Shown here piece by piece: positions 53,333-61,280 of a DNA stretch of 64,000 bases (its first letter is position 1; each line of letters starts with the position of its first letter). The notes under the pieces are model-generated. The model did no database searches and was not told the DNA's origin. It saw only the letters and a list, made by a program, of their open reading frames with translations. The translations under genes and the position numbers were made by a program. The stretch is taken from the NCBI GenBank assembly GCA_903822825.1, contig CAIJQQ010000060.1, positions 124,001-188,000 on the forward strand, given 5' to 3'. The DNA is from an uncultured Burkholderiales bacterium. GTDB taxonomy: Bacteria > Pseudomonadota > Gammaproteobacteria > Burkholderiales > Burkholderiaceae_C.

Positions 53333-54310
53333 ATGAGCACTTTCCAAACCACCGGCGCTCGCGCCACGGGCCTGGCCACTCTGGCCGCTGACGGCACCGT
53401 GCTGGACACCTGGTTCCCAGCACCCGAACTGGCAGGCGATGTGGCCGCCAGCGGCAGCACCCGCTTGAGCGAAGCCGACGCTGTGGCAGCCCTGGGCGCT
53501 GACGTGGCCAAGGCGCTCACTGCCTGCGCTGTGCGCGGCACCAGCGTGGTGGCTGTGCGCACCGAGATCAAATCGCTGGCCGACGCGCCTGCCGACACGC
53601 ACGACGCCTACTTGCGCCTGCACCTGCTGAGCCACCGTTTGGTGTTGCCGCACGGCGCCAACGTGACCGGCATCTTTGGCCTGCTGGCCAACGTGGCCTG
53701 GACCAACTTCGGCCCTTGCGCTGTGAGCGAAGTGCCTGCTGCCCGCATGAAGGCACGCGCCAACGGCCGCATGCTCGAAATCAAGGGCGTGGACAAGTTC
53801 CCACAGATGACCGACTACGTGATCCCGTCTGGCGTGCGCATTGCCAACGCCGACCGCGTGCGCCTGGGCGCGCACCTGGCCAGCGGCACCACCGTCATGC
53901 ACGAGGGTTTTTGCAACTTCAACGCGGGCCCCCTGGGCGCCAGCAGGGTCGAAGGCCGCATCAGCGCGGGCGTGGTGGTGGATGACGCGAGCGACATCGG
54001 CGGCGGCGCGTCCATCATGGGCACGCTGTCAGGTGGCGGCAAAGAAGTCATCAAGGTCGGCAAGCGCTGCCTGCTGGGCGCCAACGCCGGCATCGGCATC
54101 TCGTTGGGCGACGACTGCATCGTCGAAGCCGGTTGCTACATCACCGGCGGCAGCCGCGTGCAGCTGCCCGACGGCAGCCTGATGAAAGCCAAAGAGCTGT
54201 CCGGCAAAAACGGCATCCTGTTCCGCCGCGATTCACAGTCGGGTGCATTGCACGCCATTCCGCGCAACAAGAGCTGGGGCGAGCTGAATGCTGAGTTGCA
54301 CAAGAACTGA
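53333..54310 (+). CDS. dapD: DapD-type tetrahydrodipicolinate N-succinyltransferase, long form
   Basis: A 325-residue enzyme of the long DapD class, which makes N-succinyl-2-amino-6-oxopimelate in lysine and peptidoglycan biosynthesis. The C-terminal left-handed beta-helix can be read as hexapeptide repeats around VRLGAHLASGTTVMHEGF, ISAGVVVDDASDIGGGASIM and KRCLLGANAGIGISLGDDC. The N-terminal domain has SHRLVLPHGANVTGIFGLL. CGGAG precedes the ATG. It lies alone, not with dapE or dapC. Confidence 0.93.
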   Translation: MSTFQTTGARATGLATLAADGTVLDTWFPAPELAGDVAASGSTRLSEADAVAALGADVAKALTACAVRGTSVVAVRTEIKSLADAPADTHDAYLRLHLLSHRLVLPHGANVTGIFGLLANVAWTNFGPCAVSEVPAARMKARANGRMLEIKGVDKFPQMTDYVIPSGVRIANADRVRLGAHLASGTTVMHEGFCNFNAGPLGASRVEGRISAGVVVDDASDIGGGASIMGTLSGGGKEVIKVGKRCLLGANAGIGISLGDDCIVEAGCYITGGSRVQLPDGSLMKAKELSGKNGILFRRDSQSGALHAIPRNKSWGELNAELHKN

Positions 54311-54325
54311 TTTCAGGTTCTGCTC

Positions 54326-54368
54326 AAAACAAACGGCGTGCACGCGACAGCGGCACGCCGTTTGTTTT
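54326..54368. terminator. Bidirectional terminator between dapD and acetoacetyl-CoA synthetase
   Basis: A 16-base perfect stem, AAAACAAACGGCGTGC (54326-54341) with GCACGCCGTTTGTTTT (54353-54368), around an 11-base loop. Both arms are A/T-rich on the outside, so it works in both directions. It reaches into the stop codon of the convergent synthetase gene. Confidence 0.88.
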
Positions 54369-56460
54369 ACGCCTTGGCCAAATGCTGCTTGGCCAGCTCC
54401 ACATACCAGTCCAGGCAAGCGGGGTTGGCCATCGCGTCTTTGTTGACGACCTTTTCCAGTGGCTGGCCGAGCATGAGTTTCTTGATAGGCAACTCTTGCT
54501 TTTTGCCAGACAGCGTGCGTGGGATCTCGGCGACCTGGAAGATTTCGTTCGGAATGAAGCGCGGGCTGAGCGCCACCTTGATGGCGTTGTTGAGCTTGGC
54601 TTTGATCGCGTCGTCAAACACCGTGCCTGGGCGCAGCACCACAAAGAGTGGCATGTAGCTTTCCTTGCCCAGATACTCCAGGTCCACCACCATCGAGTCC
54701 ATGACTTCGGGCAGGGCCTCGACTGCGCTGTACAGCTCGCTGGTGCCCATGCGCAGGCCGTAGCGGTTGATGGTGGCGTCGCTGCGGCCAAAGATCACAC
54801 AGCCTTCGCCCTCGCCTTGCGCATTGCCAATGCGCAGCCAGTCGCCATGTCGCCAGACACCGCCCATGCTGGCCGGGCCGTCGCCGCCACCGGGCTTTCG
54901 ACCATGGCCTGCGGGGTACATCTCAAAGTAGCTGCTCAAATAACGGGCGTTCTCTTTGTCACCCCAAAAGAAAAGTGGCATCGAGGGAATGGGCTGCGTG
55001 CAAACCAGCTCGCCCACTTCGCCTTTGACCGGCTCGCCGGCCTCGTTCCACGATTCCACCGCCGCGCCGAGCATGCGGCACTGCATGACGCCGGGCTCTT
55101 GCGGCAGCTCGCGGTGGCCGCCCACAAAGGCACCCGCAAAGTCTGTGCCGCCCGAGATGTTGCACCACCAGATGTCGGTGCCGATCTTATTGAACTCTTC
55201 GGTGCCCCAGCTTTGAGTTTCAGGGGACAAGGGCGAGCCGGTGGTGCCCAAAGCGCGGATCAGCGACAGGTCGCCGCAACGCGAGAGGTCGACCCCGACC
55301 TTTTGGCAGTTGGCAAAGAAGGCCGCGCCCGCGCCAAAGAAGGTGACTTTTTCTTCGGAGGCCATGCGCCACAAAATGCCCCAGTCGGGGTTGTCTTTGC
55401 TGCCGCCAGGGTTGCCGTCATAAATCACGCAGGTCACGCCGTTGAGCAAGCCTGCGACCTGCGCATTCCACATGACCCAACCGGTGGAGCTGTACCAGTG
55501 AAAGCGCTCGCCAAAACTGTTGCGGTGGTAGCTGCAGCCCACATCGTTGTGCAAAATTTTGTTGGCCAGTGCCACGATCACGGTGCCGCCGTGGCCGTGC
55601 ACGATGGGCTTGGGCAAGCCGGTCGTGCCGCTTGAATAGACGATCCACAGCGGGTGGTCAAAGGGCAACCACAAGGGCTCGAAGGCCTGCACATCGGCAT
55701 CGTCTCGGGCGGTGACGGTCGACATGGGCACGCTGGCGGCCACGTCGCACTGAGCGATGTCCACCGTGCCCAGGTTGTCATGGACGATGACGTGCTGCAC
55801 GCTGGGCAACGCGTCTTTGAGTTCCTGCACCACAGCCATGCGGTCAAAGTCGCGGCCGCCATAGCTCACCCCATCGACCGCGATCAGGATCTTGGGCTCA
55901 ATTTGTTGGAAGCGGTCGAGCACGGCGTTGGTGCCCATGTCTGGGGCGCAAATGCTCCACACCCCGCCCACACTGATGGTGGCCAAAAACGCCACCATGG
56001 CCTCAGGGATATTGGGCAAGTAAGCGGCCACGCGGTCACCCGGCTGCACGCCCTGGGCTTGCAGGTGCAGGGCCATCGCGGCCACTTGGCGGCGCAGCTC
56101 GGGCCAGCTCATTTCGCGGCGCAGGCCTTTTTCGTTGATGCTGATGACCGCCGGGAACCCGGCTGCGTGGGCAGCCTGCACATGGCGCAGCACCTGGTGA
56201 GCGTAGTTGGTCTTGGCACCAGGAAACCACTTGGCGCCCGGCATGGCGTTGTTGGCCAGCACCGCCGTGTGCGGGGTGGGCGACTGCATCTCAAAGTAGT
56301 CCCAGATGCTTTGCCAGAACGCATCGAGCTCGCTCACCGACCAGTGCCAGAGGTCGTTGTAGGTGTCGAAGGTCAGGCCGCGCTGGTCGCGCAGCCAGTT
56401 TTGGTAAAGACGGATCTGGGGCACATAAGGTGCTTGGCTCGGGGTGACGGCGGTGTTCAT
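54367..56460 (-). CDS. Acetoacetate-CoA ligase (acetoacetyl-CoA synthetase)
   Basis: A 697-residue AMP-binding enzyme of the acetoacetyl-CoA synthetase type. Motifs are LWIVYSSGTTGLPKPIVHGHG and RFHWYSSTGWVMWNAQVAGLL, with WWCNISGGTDFAGAFVGG in the later catalytic part; a final lysine is in PRTLSGKKQELPIKKLMLG. It converts acetoacetate to acetoacetyl-CoA, linking ketone and polyhydroxybutyrate metabolism. ATG at 56460. Confidence 0.92.
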   Translation of the reverse strand: MNTAVTPSQAPYVPQIRLYQNWLRDQRGLTFDTYNDLWHWSVSELDAFWQSIWDYFEMQSPTPHTAVLANNAMPGAKWFPGAKTNYAHQVLRHVQAAHAAGFPAVISINEKGLRREMSWPELRRQVAAMALHLQAQGVQPGDRVAAYLPNIPEAMVAFLATISVGGVWSICAPDMGTNAVLDRFQQIEPKILIAVDGVSYGGRDFDRMAVVQELKDALPSVQHVIVHDNLGTVDIAQCDVAASVPMSTVTARDDADVQAFEPLWLPFDHPLWIVYSSGTTGLPKPIVHGHGGTVIVALANKILHNDVGCSYHRNSFGERFHWYSSTGWVMWNAQVAGLLNGVTCVIYDGNPGGSKDNPDWGILWRMASEEKVTFFGAGAAFFANCQKVGVDLSRCGDLSLIRALGTTGSPLSPETQSWGTEEFNKIGTDIWWCNISGGTDFAGAFVGGHRELPQEPGVMQCRMLGAAVESWNEAGEPVKGEVGELVCTQPIPSMPLFFWGDKENARYLSSYFEMYPAGHGRKPGGGDGPASMGGVWRHGDWLRIGNAQGEGEGCVIFGRSDATINRYGLRMGTSELYSAVEALPEVMDSMVVDLEYLGKESYMPLFVVLRPGTVFDDAIKAKLNNAIKVALSPRFIPNEIFQVAEIPRTLSGKKQELPIKKLMLGQPLEKVVNKDAMANPACLDWYVELAKQHLAKA

Positions 56461-56516
56461 GGGGCCGAGGGTATCAGCGGGTGTGCACCGTTGTCACTCG
56501 GTCAAACCCGCCAACG

Positions 56517-56530
56517 TACACCTAGGTGAC
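56517..56530. promoter_or_regulatory. Palindrome upstream of acetoacetyl-CoA synthetase
   Basis: CACCTAGGTG (56519-56528) is a perfect 10-base palindrome within TACACCTAGGTGAC. It lies about 60 bases upstream of the ligase start, in the gap after the cobalamin adenosyltransferase gene, and could be an operator. Confidence 0.35.
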
Positions 56531-56550
56531 AGGGCGGGAGCGGGCTGGCA

Positions 56551-57111
56551 TCACTCAGCGGGCTTCATGCGCTGGCTTTTCCAGTACACATCGTCACCAC
56601 CATTCAGGCGGTTGAGCACGCGGGCCAGCACGAACATCAAGTCAGACAAGCGGTTGAGGTATTGGCGTGGGGTGTCGTTGAGCGCTTCTTCGTTGCCCAG
56701 CGCCACACAAGCTCGTTCGGCACGTCGGGCCACGGTGCGGCAAACGTGCGCTTGCGACGCGCCACGGCTGCCTGCGGGCAAAATGAACTCTTCGAGCTTG
56801 GGCAGCTGGGCATTGTATTTTTCCAAGGCCTCGTCCAATGCCGCCACCGCCTCTTCCTTGAGCAATTCAAAGCCAGGAATCGACAACTCGCCACCCAGGT
56901 TGAACAACTGGTGCTGCACCTCCACCAACAACTCGCGCAAGTCGGTGGGCATGTCTTCGCAAAGCAAGAGGCCGATGTGGGAGTTGAGTTCATCCACCTC
57001 GCCCATGGCGTGCACACGCAAGCTGTTTTTGGACACGCGCTGGTTGTTGCCCAGGCCCGTGGTGCCGTTGTCACCCGTGCGGGTGGCGATTTGTGTGAGT
57101 CGGTTGCCCAT
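56551..57111 (-). CDS. Cob(I)alamin adenosyltransferase (PduO type)
   Basis: A 186-residue ATP:corrinoid adenosyltransferase of the PduO class, which makes adenosylcobalamin for B12-dependent enzymes such as methylmalonyl-CoA mutase. The ATP-binding TRTGDNGTTGLGNNQ motif and the later RTVARRAERACVAL helix, plus YLNRLSDLMFVLAR, mark it clearly. Gene start ATG at 57111. It is upstream of the acetoacetyl-CoA ligase on the same strand with a 90-base gap. No B12 riboswitch is evident. Confidence 0.92.
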   Translation of the reverse strand: MGNRLTQIATRTGDNGTTGLGNNQRVSKNSLRVHAMGEVDELNSHIGLLLCEDMPTDLRELLVEVQHQLFNLGGELSIPGFELLKEEAVAALDEALEKYNAQLPKLEEFILPAGSRGASQAHVCRTVARRAERACVALGNEEALNDTPRQYLNRLSDLMFVLARVLNRLNGGDDVYWKSQRMKPAE

Positions 57112-57260
57112 GTGACTGTCTCTGCAATGATTGGTGGTCTTGCGTCATTGTCTGTCATGTGGCCTGTGGCTGTCTGACAAAGGACAAACAGAACCGTCTT
57201 GAGCGCTTAAACTGGCAACAGAAGCACCGACCCGCGCCCGTCGCACAAGGAGACACCCCC

Positions 57261-58688
57261 ATGAACGCCCCCACCGCCACCGCCCACTTGGCCCCCGAAG
57301 TTGCGCAGCGCGCTGTGCCCGAAGCCTTTTTGACGGCCCTGAAGGCCCGCTTTGGCAACAACTGCTCCACCGCTTTGGTGGTGCGCGAGCAGCATGGCCG
57401 CGACGAGTCGGCTTTCACGCATGTGCCGCCACCGGCTGCGGTGGTGTTTGCCGAAAACACCCAAGACGTCTCCGATGCTGTGAAGCTGTGTGCCGAGCAC
57501 CAGGTGCCGGTCATCCCTTTTGGCGTGGGCTCTTCGCTCGAAGGCCACTTGCTGGCGGTTCAAGGCGGCATCAGCATTGACCTCACGCGCATGAACAAGG
57601 TGCTGGCCATCAATGCCGAAGACCTGACGGTGACGGTGCAGCCGGGCGTGACGCGCAAGCAGCTCAACGAAGAGATCAAATCGACCGGCTTGTTCTTCCC
57701 GATCGACCCAGGCGCAGACGCGACCATTGGCGGCATGAGCGCCACCCGAGCCAGCGGCACCAACGCCGTGCGTTACGGCACCATGCGCGAGAACGTGCTG
57801 GCGCTCGAAGTGGTGACTTCGTCGGGCGAAGTGATCCGCACCGGCACCCGTGCCAAAAAATCCAGCGCAGGCTACGACCTGACCCGCTTGATGGTGGGCA
57901 GCGAGGGCACCCTGGGCGTGATGACCGAAATCACCGTGCGCCTGTACCCGCTGCCGGAAGCCATCTCTGCGGCCATTTGCTCGTTCCCGAGCATCGAAGC
58001 CGCTGTGCGCACCGTGATCCAGACCATCCAGCTGGGCGTGCCGATCGCCCGCGTGGAGTTGATCGACCACAACACCGTGCGCATGGTCAACGCCTATGCC
58101 AAGCTGGGTCTGCGCGAAGAAGCTTTGCTGCTGATGGAGTTCCACGGCTCGCCAGCGGGCGTGAAAGAACAAGCCGAAACGGTGCAGGAAATCGCCAGCG
58201 AATTCGGTGGCAACGCGTTTGAATGGGCCACCACGCCCGAAGAGCGCACGCGCCTGTGGACCGCCAGGCACAACGCCTATTTTGCTGCCGTGCAAAGCCG
58301 GCCCGGCTGCCGCGCCATCAGCACCGACACCTGCGTGCCCATCAGTCGCCTGGCCGATTGCCTTTTGGATTCAGTCATAGAAACCGATGCCAGCGGCATC
58401 CCCTACTTTTTGGTTGGCCATGTGGGCGACGGCAACTTCCACTTCGGTTATTTGATCGACCCCAACAACGCCCAAGAGTGCGAAACCGCAGAAGCCCTGA
58501 ACCACAAGTTGGTCAGCCGAGCTCTGAGCCTGGGCGGCACCTGCACCGGCGAGCATGGCATTGGCCTGCACAAGATGGACTTCTTGCGCACCGAAACGGG
58601 TGAAGGCGCCGTCGACATGATGCGCACCATCAAGCGCGCGCTGGACCCGCTCAACATCATGAACCCAGGTAAGATTTTTTCGATGTGA
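57261..58688 (+). CDS. D-lactate dehydrogenase/FAD-linked oxidase (cytochrome-type)
   Basis: A 475-residue FAD-binding oxidoreductase of the D-lactate/glycolate dehydrogenase family. FAD domain motifs are VIPFGVGSSLEGHLLA, FFPIDPGADATIGGMSATRASG and SSAGYDLTRLMVGSEGTLGV. The C-terminal domain has LVGHVGDGNFH and TCTGEHGIGLHK. It oxidises D-lactate or a related 2-hydroxyacid and passes electrons to the respiratory chain. ATG at 57261 preceded by AAGGAG. It is divergent from the adenosyltransferase gene. Confidence 0.91.
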   Translation: MNAPTATAHLAPEVAQRAVPEAFLTALKARFGNNCSTALVVREQHGRDESAFTHVPPPAAVVFAENTQDVSDAVKLCAEHQVPVIPFGVGSSLEGHLLAVQGGISIDLTRMNKVLAINAEDLTVTVQPGVTRKQLNEEIKSTGLFFPIDPGADATIGGMSATRASGTNAVRYGTMRENVLALEVVTSSGEVIRTGTRAKKSSAGYDLTRLMVGSEGTLGVMTEITVRLYPLPEAISAAICSFPSIEAAVRTVIQTIQLGVPIARVELIDHNTVRMVNAYAKLGLREEALLLMEFHGSPAGVKEQAETVQEIASEFGGNAFEWATTPEERTRLWTARHNAYFAAVQSRPGCRAISTDTCVPISRLADCLLDSVIETDASGIPYFLVGHVGDGNFHFGYLIDPNNAQECETAEALNHKLVSRALSLGGTCTGEHGIGLHKMDFLRTETGEGAVDMMRTIKRALDPLNIMNPGKIFSM

Positions 58689-58692
58689 AAGA

Positions 58693-58718
58693 CGCGAGGC
58701 CTTTTCACAGGCCTCGCG
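58693..58718. terminator. Bidirectional terminator between dld-like gene and amidase
   Basis: CGCGAGGCCT (58693-58702) pairs with AGGCCTCGCG (58709-58718), a 10-base perfect stem with a 6-base loop, between convergent genes. U-tracts are weak on both sides (TCTTTCAC on the minus strand). Confidence 0.65.
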
Positions 58719-58730
58719 CAATTCAAGACA

Positions 58731-60344
58731 TCAGACCGCAGGCGCTTTGACCGAACCCAAAATCAGCTCGATGCCCATGCCAATGGCCAGCAAGTTGGTG
58801 TCCGAGCCCAAAGGGCCGTCAATTTGCATGCCAACCGGCAAACCGCCAGCTGTCAGACCCGCAGGAATCGACAGGCTGGGGATGCCGGCGTTGGTGCAGG
58901 GATCGGTGTTGCGGATGCAAGTGACAAAGGTGTCTTTGTCTTTTTGTTCAACACCGCCAACGGTGTAGCTGAGGTTTTTGGAACCATTGGCGGCGTCGAT
59001 CTTGGGCGCTGCCAACAGGGTCGTTGGGAACAACACGCACTCCACGCCTTGCGCAGCAAAATAGTCTTTGTAGAGTTTTTGCAGTTGCGCGCGGGCACCT
59101 GTCGTGGGGACCATGGCCGTGGCATAAGCGGCGCCATAATAATCAACGGCAATCGCGCCAAAAGCACCGACCACGTCTGGACTGGCCAATCCGGCTTGCA
59201 CTTGTGCAACGGTGGTGACTGGCGCACCGTTCGCAGTCAAGTAGGCAGGGATCGCAGCGACGGGTTCGTGCAGTGCAATCGGGAAAGACATCGAATCGTT
59301 GAGCGCCATGATGCCGGTCAAGTCGGCGTCCACAAACACCACGCCGGCATCTGCCAGCTTTTGCTTCGCTGCAATTGCCACTGGTTTGACGCCGTCGTCC
59401 AGACCCGCCCAGAAGGCGGCGGGAATACCAACTTTCAGCCCTTTGAGCGCTTTGGCCGTGGGCGCAGCGCCGCCCGTGATGACCGCGTCGAGCAAGGCAA
59501 TGTCTGCAACGGTGCGACCCATGGGGCCCACGGTGTCGCGTGTGGTGCTGATCGGCAGCGCGTCTGTCGCCGTGTCTGGGTAGCGGCGACCCTTGCCAGC
59601 ACCATCACCCACCGATGGACGGAACCCTGCAATACCGCAAAAAGATGAAGGCACGCGTGTGGAGCCCCCTGTGTCGGTGCCCAAACCTGCTGGCGCAAAG
59701 CGTGCGGCAACTGCAATGGCTGTACCGCCCGATGAACCGCCGGGGATGCGGCTGGTGTCATAGGGATTTTTGGCCGGGCGAGTGGCTTCTTTGGTGATGG
59801 GGTCAATGCCCAGGGTGAAGTTGGTCGAGGTGATGCCAAAGGCCCACTCGTGCAGGTTGGATTTGCCCAAAATGATGGCGCCTGCGTCCAGCAGTTTCTG
59901 CACCGAAGGGGCGTTGGTTTTGGGCTGGAAGTTGCGCAGCGAAGAAGTGCCGCCCGTGGTCTTCATGCCTTTGGTGTTGATGTTGTCTTTGACCACCATC
60001 GGCAAACCGGCCAAGGCACCCATGGTTTTGCCTGCAGCGCGATCGGCATCGACCTGCTTGGCTGCGGCCATCGCACCGGCCTCGTCGATGTAAATCATGG
60101 CATTGAGGTCCGACGCCGCCTTGGCCCGAGCGATCAATGTGGTGACATAGGTCGTTGCGGTCAAGGTGCCCGCTTTGTAAGCCGCGAGGGCTTGGGTGGC
60201 GGTCAAGTCCAGTTGTTCCTGACCGGTCAATGGCGTGGCGCCAGAACTGCCGCCACAAGCGCTCAAAGTTGCGCCGCCCATCAGGGTGGCGGCCGAAACG
60301 GCTCCGGTGGTTTTGAAAAAGTCGCGACGTGAAGTGGCTGTCAT
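58731..60344 (-). CDS. Tat-exported amidase-signature lipoprotein
   Basis: A 537-residue amidase-signature enzyme. The N-terminus MTATSRRDFFKTTGAVSA has a twin-arginine motif, and its hydrophobic region ends in LSACGGSSG, so it is probably a Tat-exported lipoprotein. The Ser-cisSer-Lys triad is visible: Lys119 in GLPMVVKDN, the serines of PGGSSGGTA (near 205), and the nucleophile Ser228 in TDTGGSTRVP. Members hydrolyse amides, and some act on peptidoglycan-like or aryl amides. The ATG at 60344 has AGGAG upstream. It follows the LuxR regulator gene by 103 bases. Confidence 0.9.
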   Translation of the reverse strand: MTATSRRDFFKTTGAVSAATLMGGATLSACGGSSGATPLTGQEQLDLTATQALAAYKAGTLTATTYVTTLIARAKAASDLNAMIYIDEAGAMAAAKQVDADRAAGKTMGALAGLPMVVKDNINTKGMKTTGGTSSLRNFQPKTNAPSVQKLLDAGAIILGKSNLHEWAFGITSTNFTLGIDPITKEATRPAKNPYDTSRIPGGSSGGTAIAVAARFAPAGLGTDTGGSTRVPSSFCGIAGFRPSVGDGAGKGRRYPDTATDALPISTTRDTVGPMGRTVADIALLDAVITGGAAPTAKALKGLKVGIPAAFWAGLDDGVKPVAIAAKQKLADAGVVFVDADLTGIMALNDSMSFPIALHEPVAAIPAYLTANGAPVTTVAQVQAGLASPDVVGAFGAIAVDYYGAAYATAMVPTTGARAQLQKLYKDYFAAQGVECVLFPTTLLAAPKIDAANGSKNLSYTVGGVEQKDKDTFVTCIRNTDPCTNAGIPSLSIPAGLTAGGLPVGMQIDGPLGSDTNLLAIGMGIELILGSVKAPAV

Positions 60345-60447
60345 GGGTTGGTCTCCTGTTGATGGTGACGCCGTCAATGGCGTCGCTCCATGCTAGGAAA
60401 ACCCGTGAAACAAGGACATCCTCAAGTCTGAGGATGTCCAAGCGGGA

Positions 60448-61182
60448 TCATGGGCTCAATTTGTGAACCAATGCGGCCCGGTTGCCAACGCCTACCTTGC
60501 GAAACGCGTTGTCCAGGTGGGTTCGTACGGTGGTGGTTGAAATTTCAAGTTTGCGCGCGATTTCTTTGTCCGACAGTCCGAGCATCACCAAGCGCGCCGT
60601 GTCTTGCTCACGTGTGGTCAGGCGCTGCGACAACAAGTTCATGGTGGGTGCGTTGGTGCCTTTTGGGGTCTGTGCTCGGGCCAGCGCTGTGACAAAAGCC
60701 GGTTGCAACATGTCGAGCAAGCGCATTTCATCCTGTGTGAAATTTTCTCGGCGTCTGTCGCGCCAAATGCGCATGTCTCCCAAATTCTGGCCTTGATGCC
60801 ACGCGTAAAGGTTCACCCCCCAATACAGGCCATCCTTGTTCAGAAAGTCGTTGAAAAACTCGGTTTTCTTCAATGCTTCATGGGGCAGGACATCGGTGGC
60901 ACGCACCGCCACCTGGTAGCGCTGCATCAGCGGCGTGATCGGATCGTTGAATTGGTAGTAATTTTCATAGGCCCGCAGGTTCATGGGGTCCATGTTGATT
61001 TGCGTGGGTTGCGCAAAAGATTGTTCAAGAGGCTGCCAGACAAAGCTCGCATAAAACTGCGCCCCGAGCAACTGCATGACGAGGTCGCCCATGATTTTAC
61101 GAATTTCGTTTTCCTCGTGGGGCTCGGTCAACGTTTGCATGATTTGACCGAGCAAGGTAGCCTGTTTTGAGCTCAGGTACAT
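60448..61182 (-). CDS. LuxR-family regulator
   Basis: A 244-residue protein with an unassigned N-terminal effector domain and a C-terminal LuxR HTH: LSQRLTTREQDTARLVMLGLSDKEIARKLEISTTTVRTHLDNAFRKVGV. The N-terminal domain is about 150 residues, has several aromatic residues (YENYYQFNDPITPLMQRY) and resembles autoinducer-binding-like or GAF-like folds. ATG at 61182 is favoured over a longer in-frame start inside the intergenic region. It is in line with the hybrid kinases and the amidase. Confidence 0.87.
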   Translation of the reverse strand: MYLSSKQATLLGQIMQTLTEPHEENEIRKIMGDLVMQLLGAQFYASFVWQPLEQSFAQPTQINMDPMNLRAYENYYQFNDPITPLMQRYQVAVRATDVLPHEALKKTEFFNDFLNKDGLYWGVNLYAWHQGQNLGDMRIWRDRRRENFTQDEMRLLDMLQPAFVTALARAQTPKGTNAPTMNLLSQRLTTREQDTARLVMLGLSDKEIARKLEISTTTVRTHLDNAFRKVGVGNRAALVHKLSP

Positions 61183-61280
61183 GGTTGTCAGGTGTTGAGG
61201 GGATGTGCAGATTACATACCGACCTGCTGCAATGGGCCACGGGGTTTGCCCCATCCCCCATTTCAAGGAGCCAGAAGCCG

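Noticed and set aside
56492-56531. TGTCAC and GTGACA near the acetoacetyl-CoA synthetase as a third copy of the AraC site
   Set aside because: The half-site spacing to the GCCAA part is 13 rather than 6 bases and the middle does not match.
57112-57260. Cobalamin riboswitch near the adenosyltransferase gene
   Set aside because: No B12-box or the expected long structured leader can be recognised in the 149-base gap.
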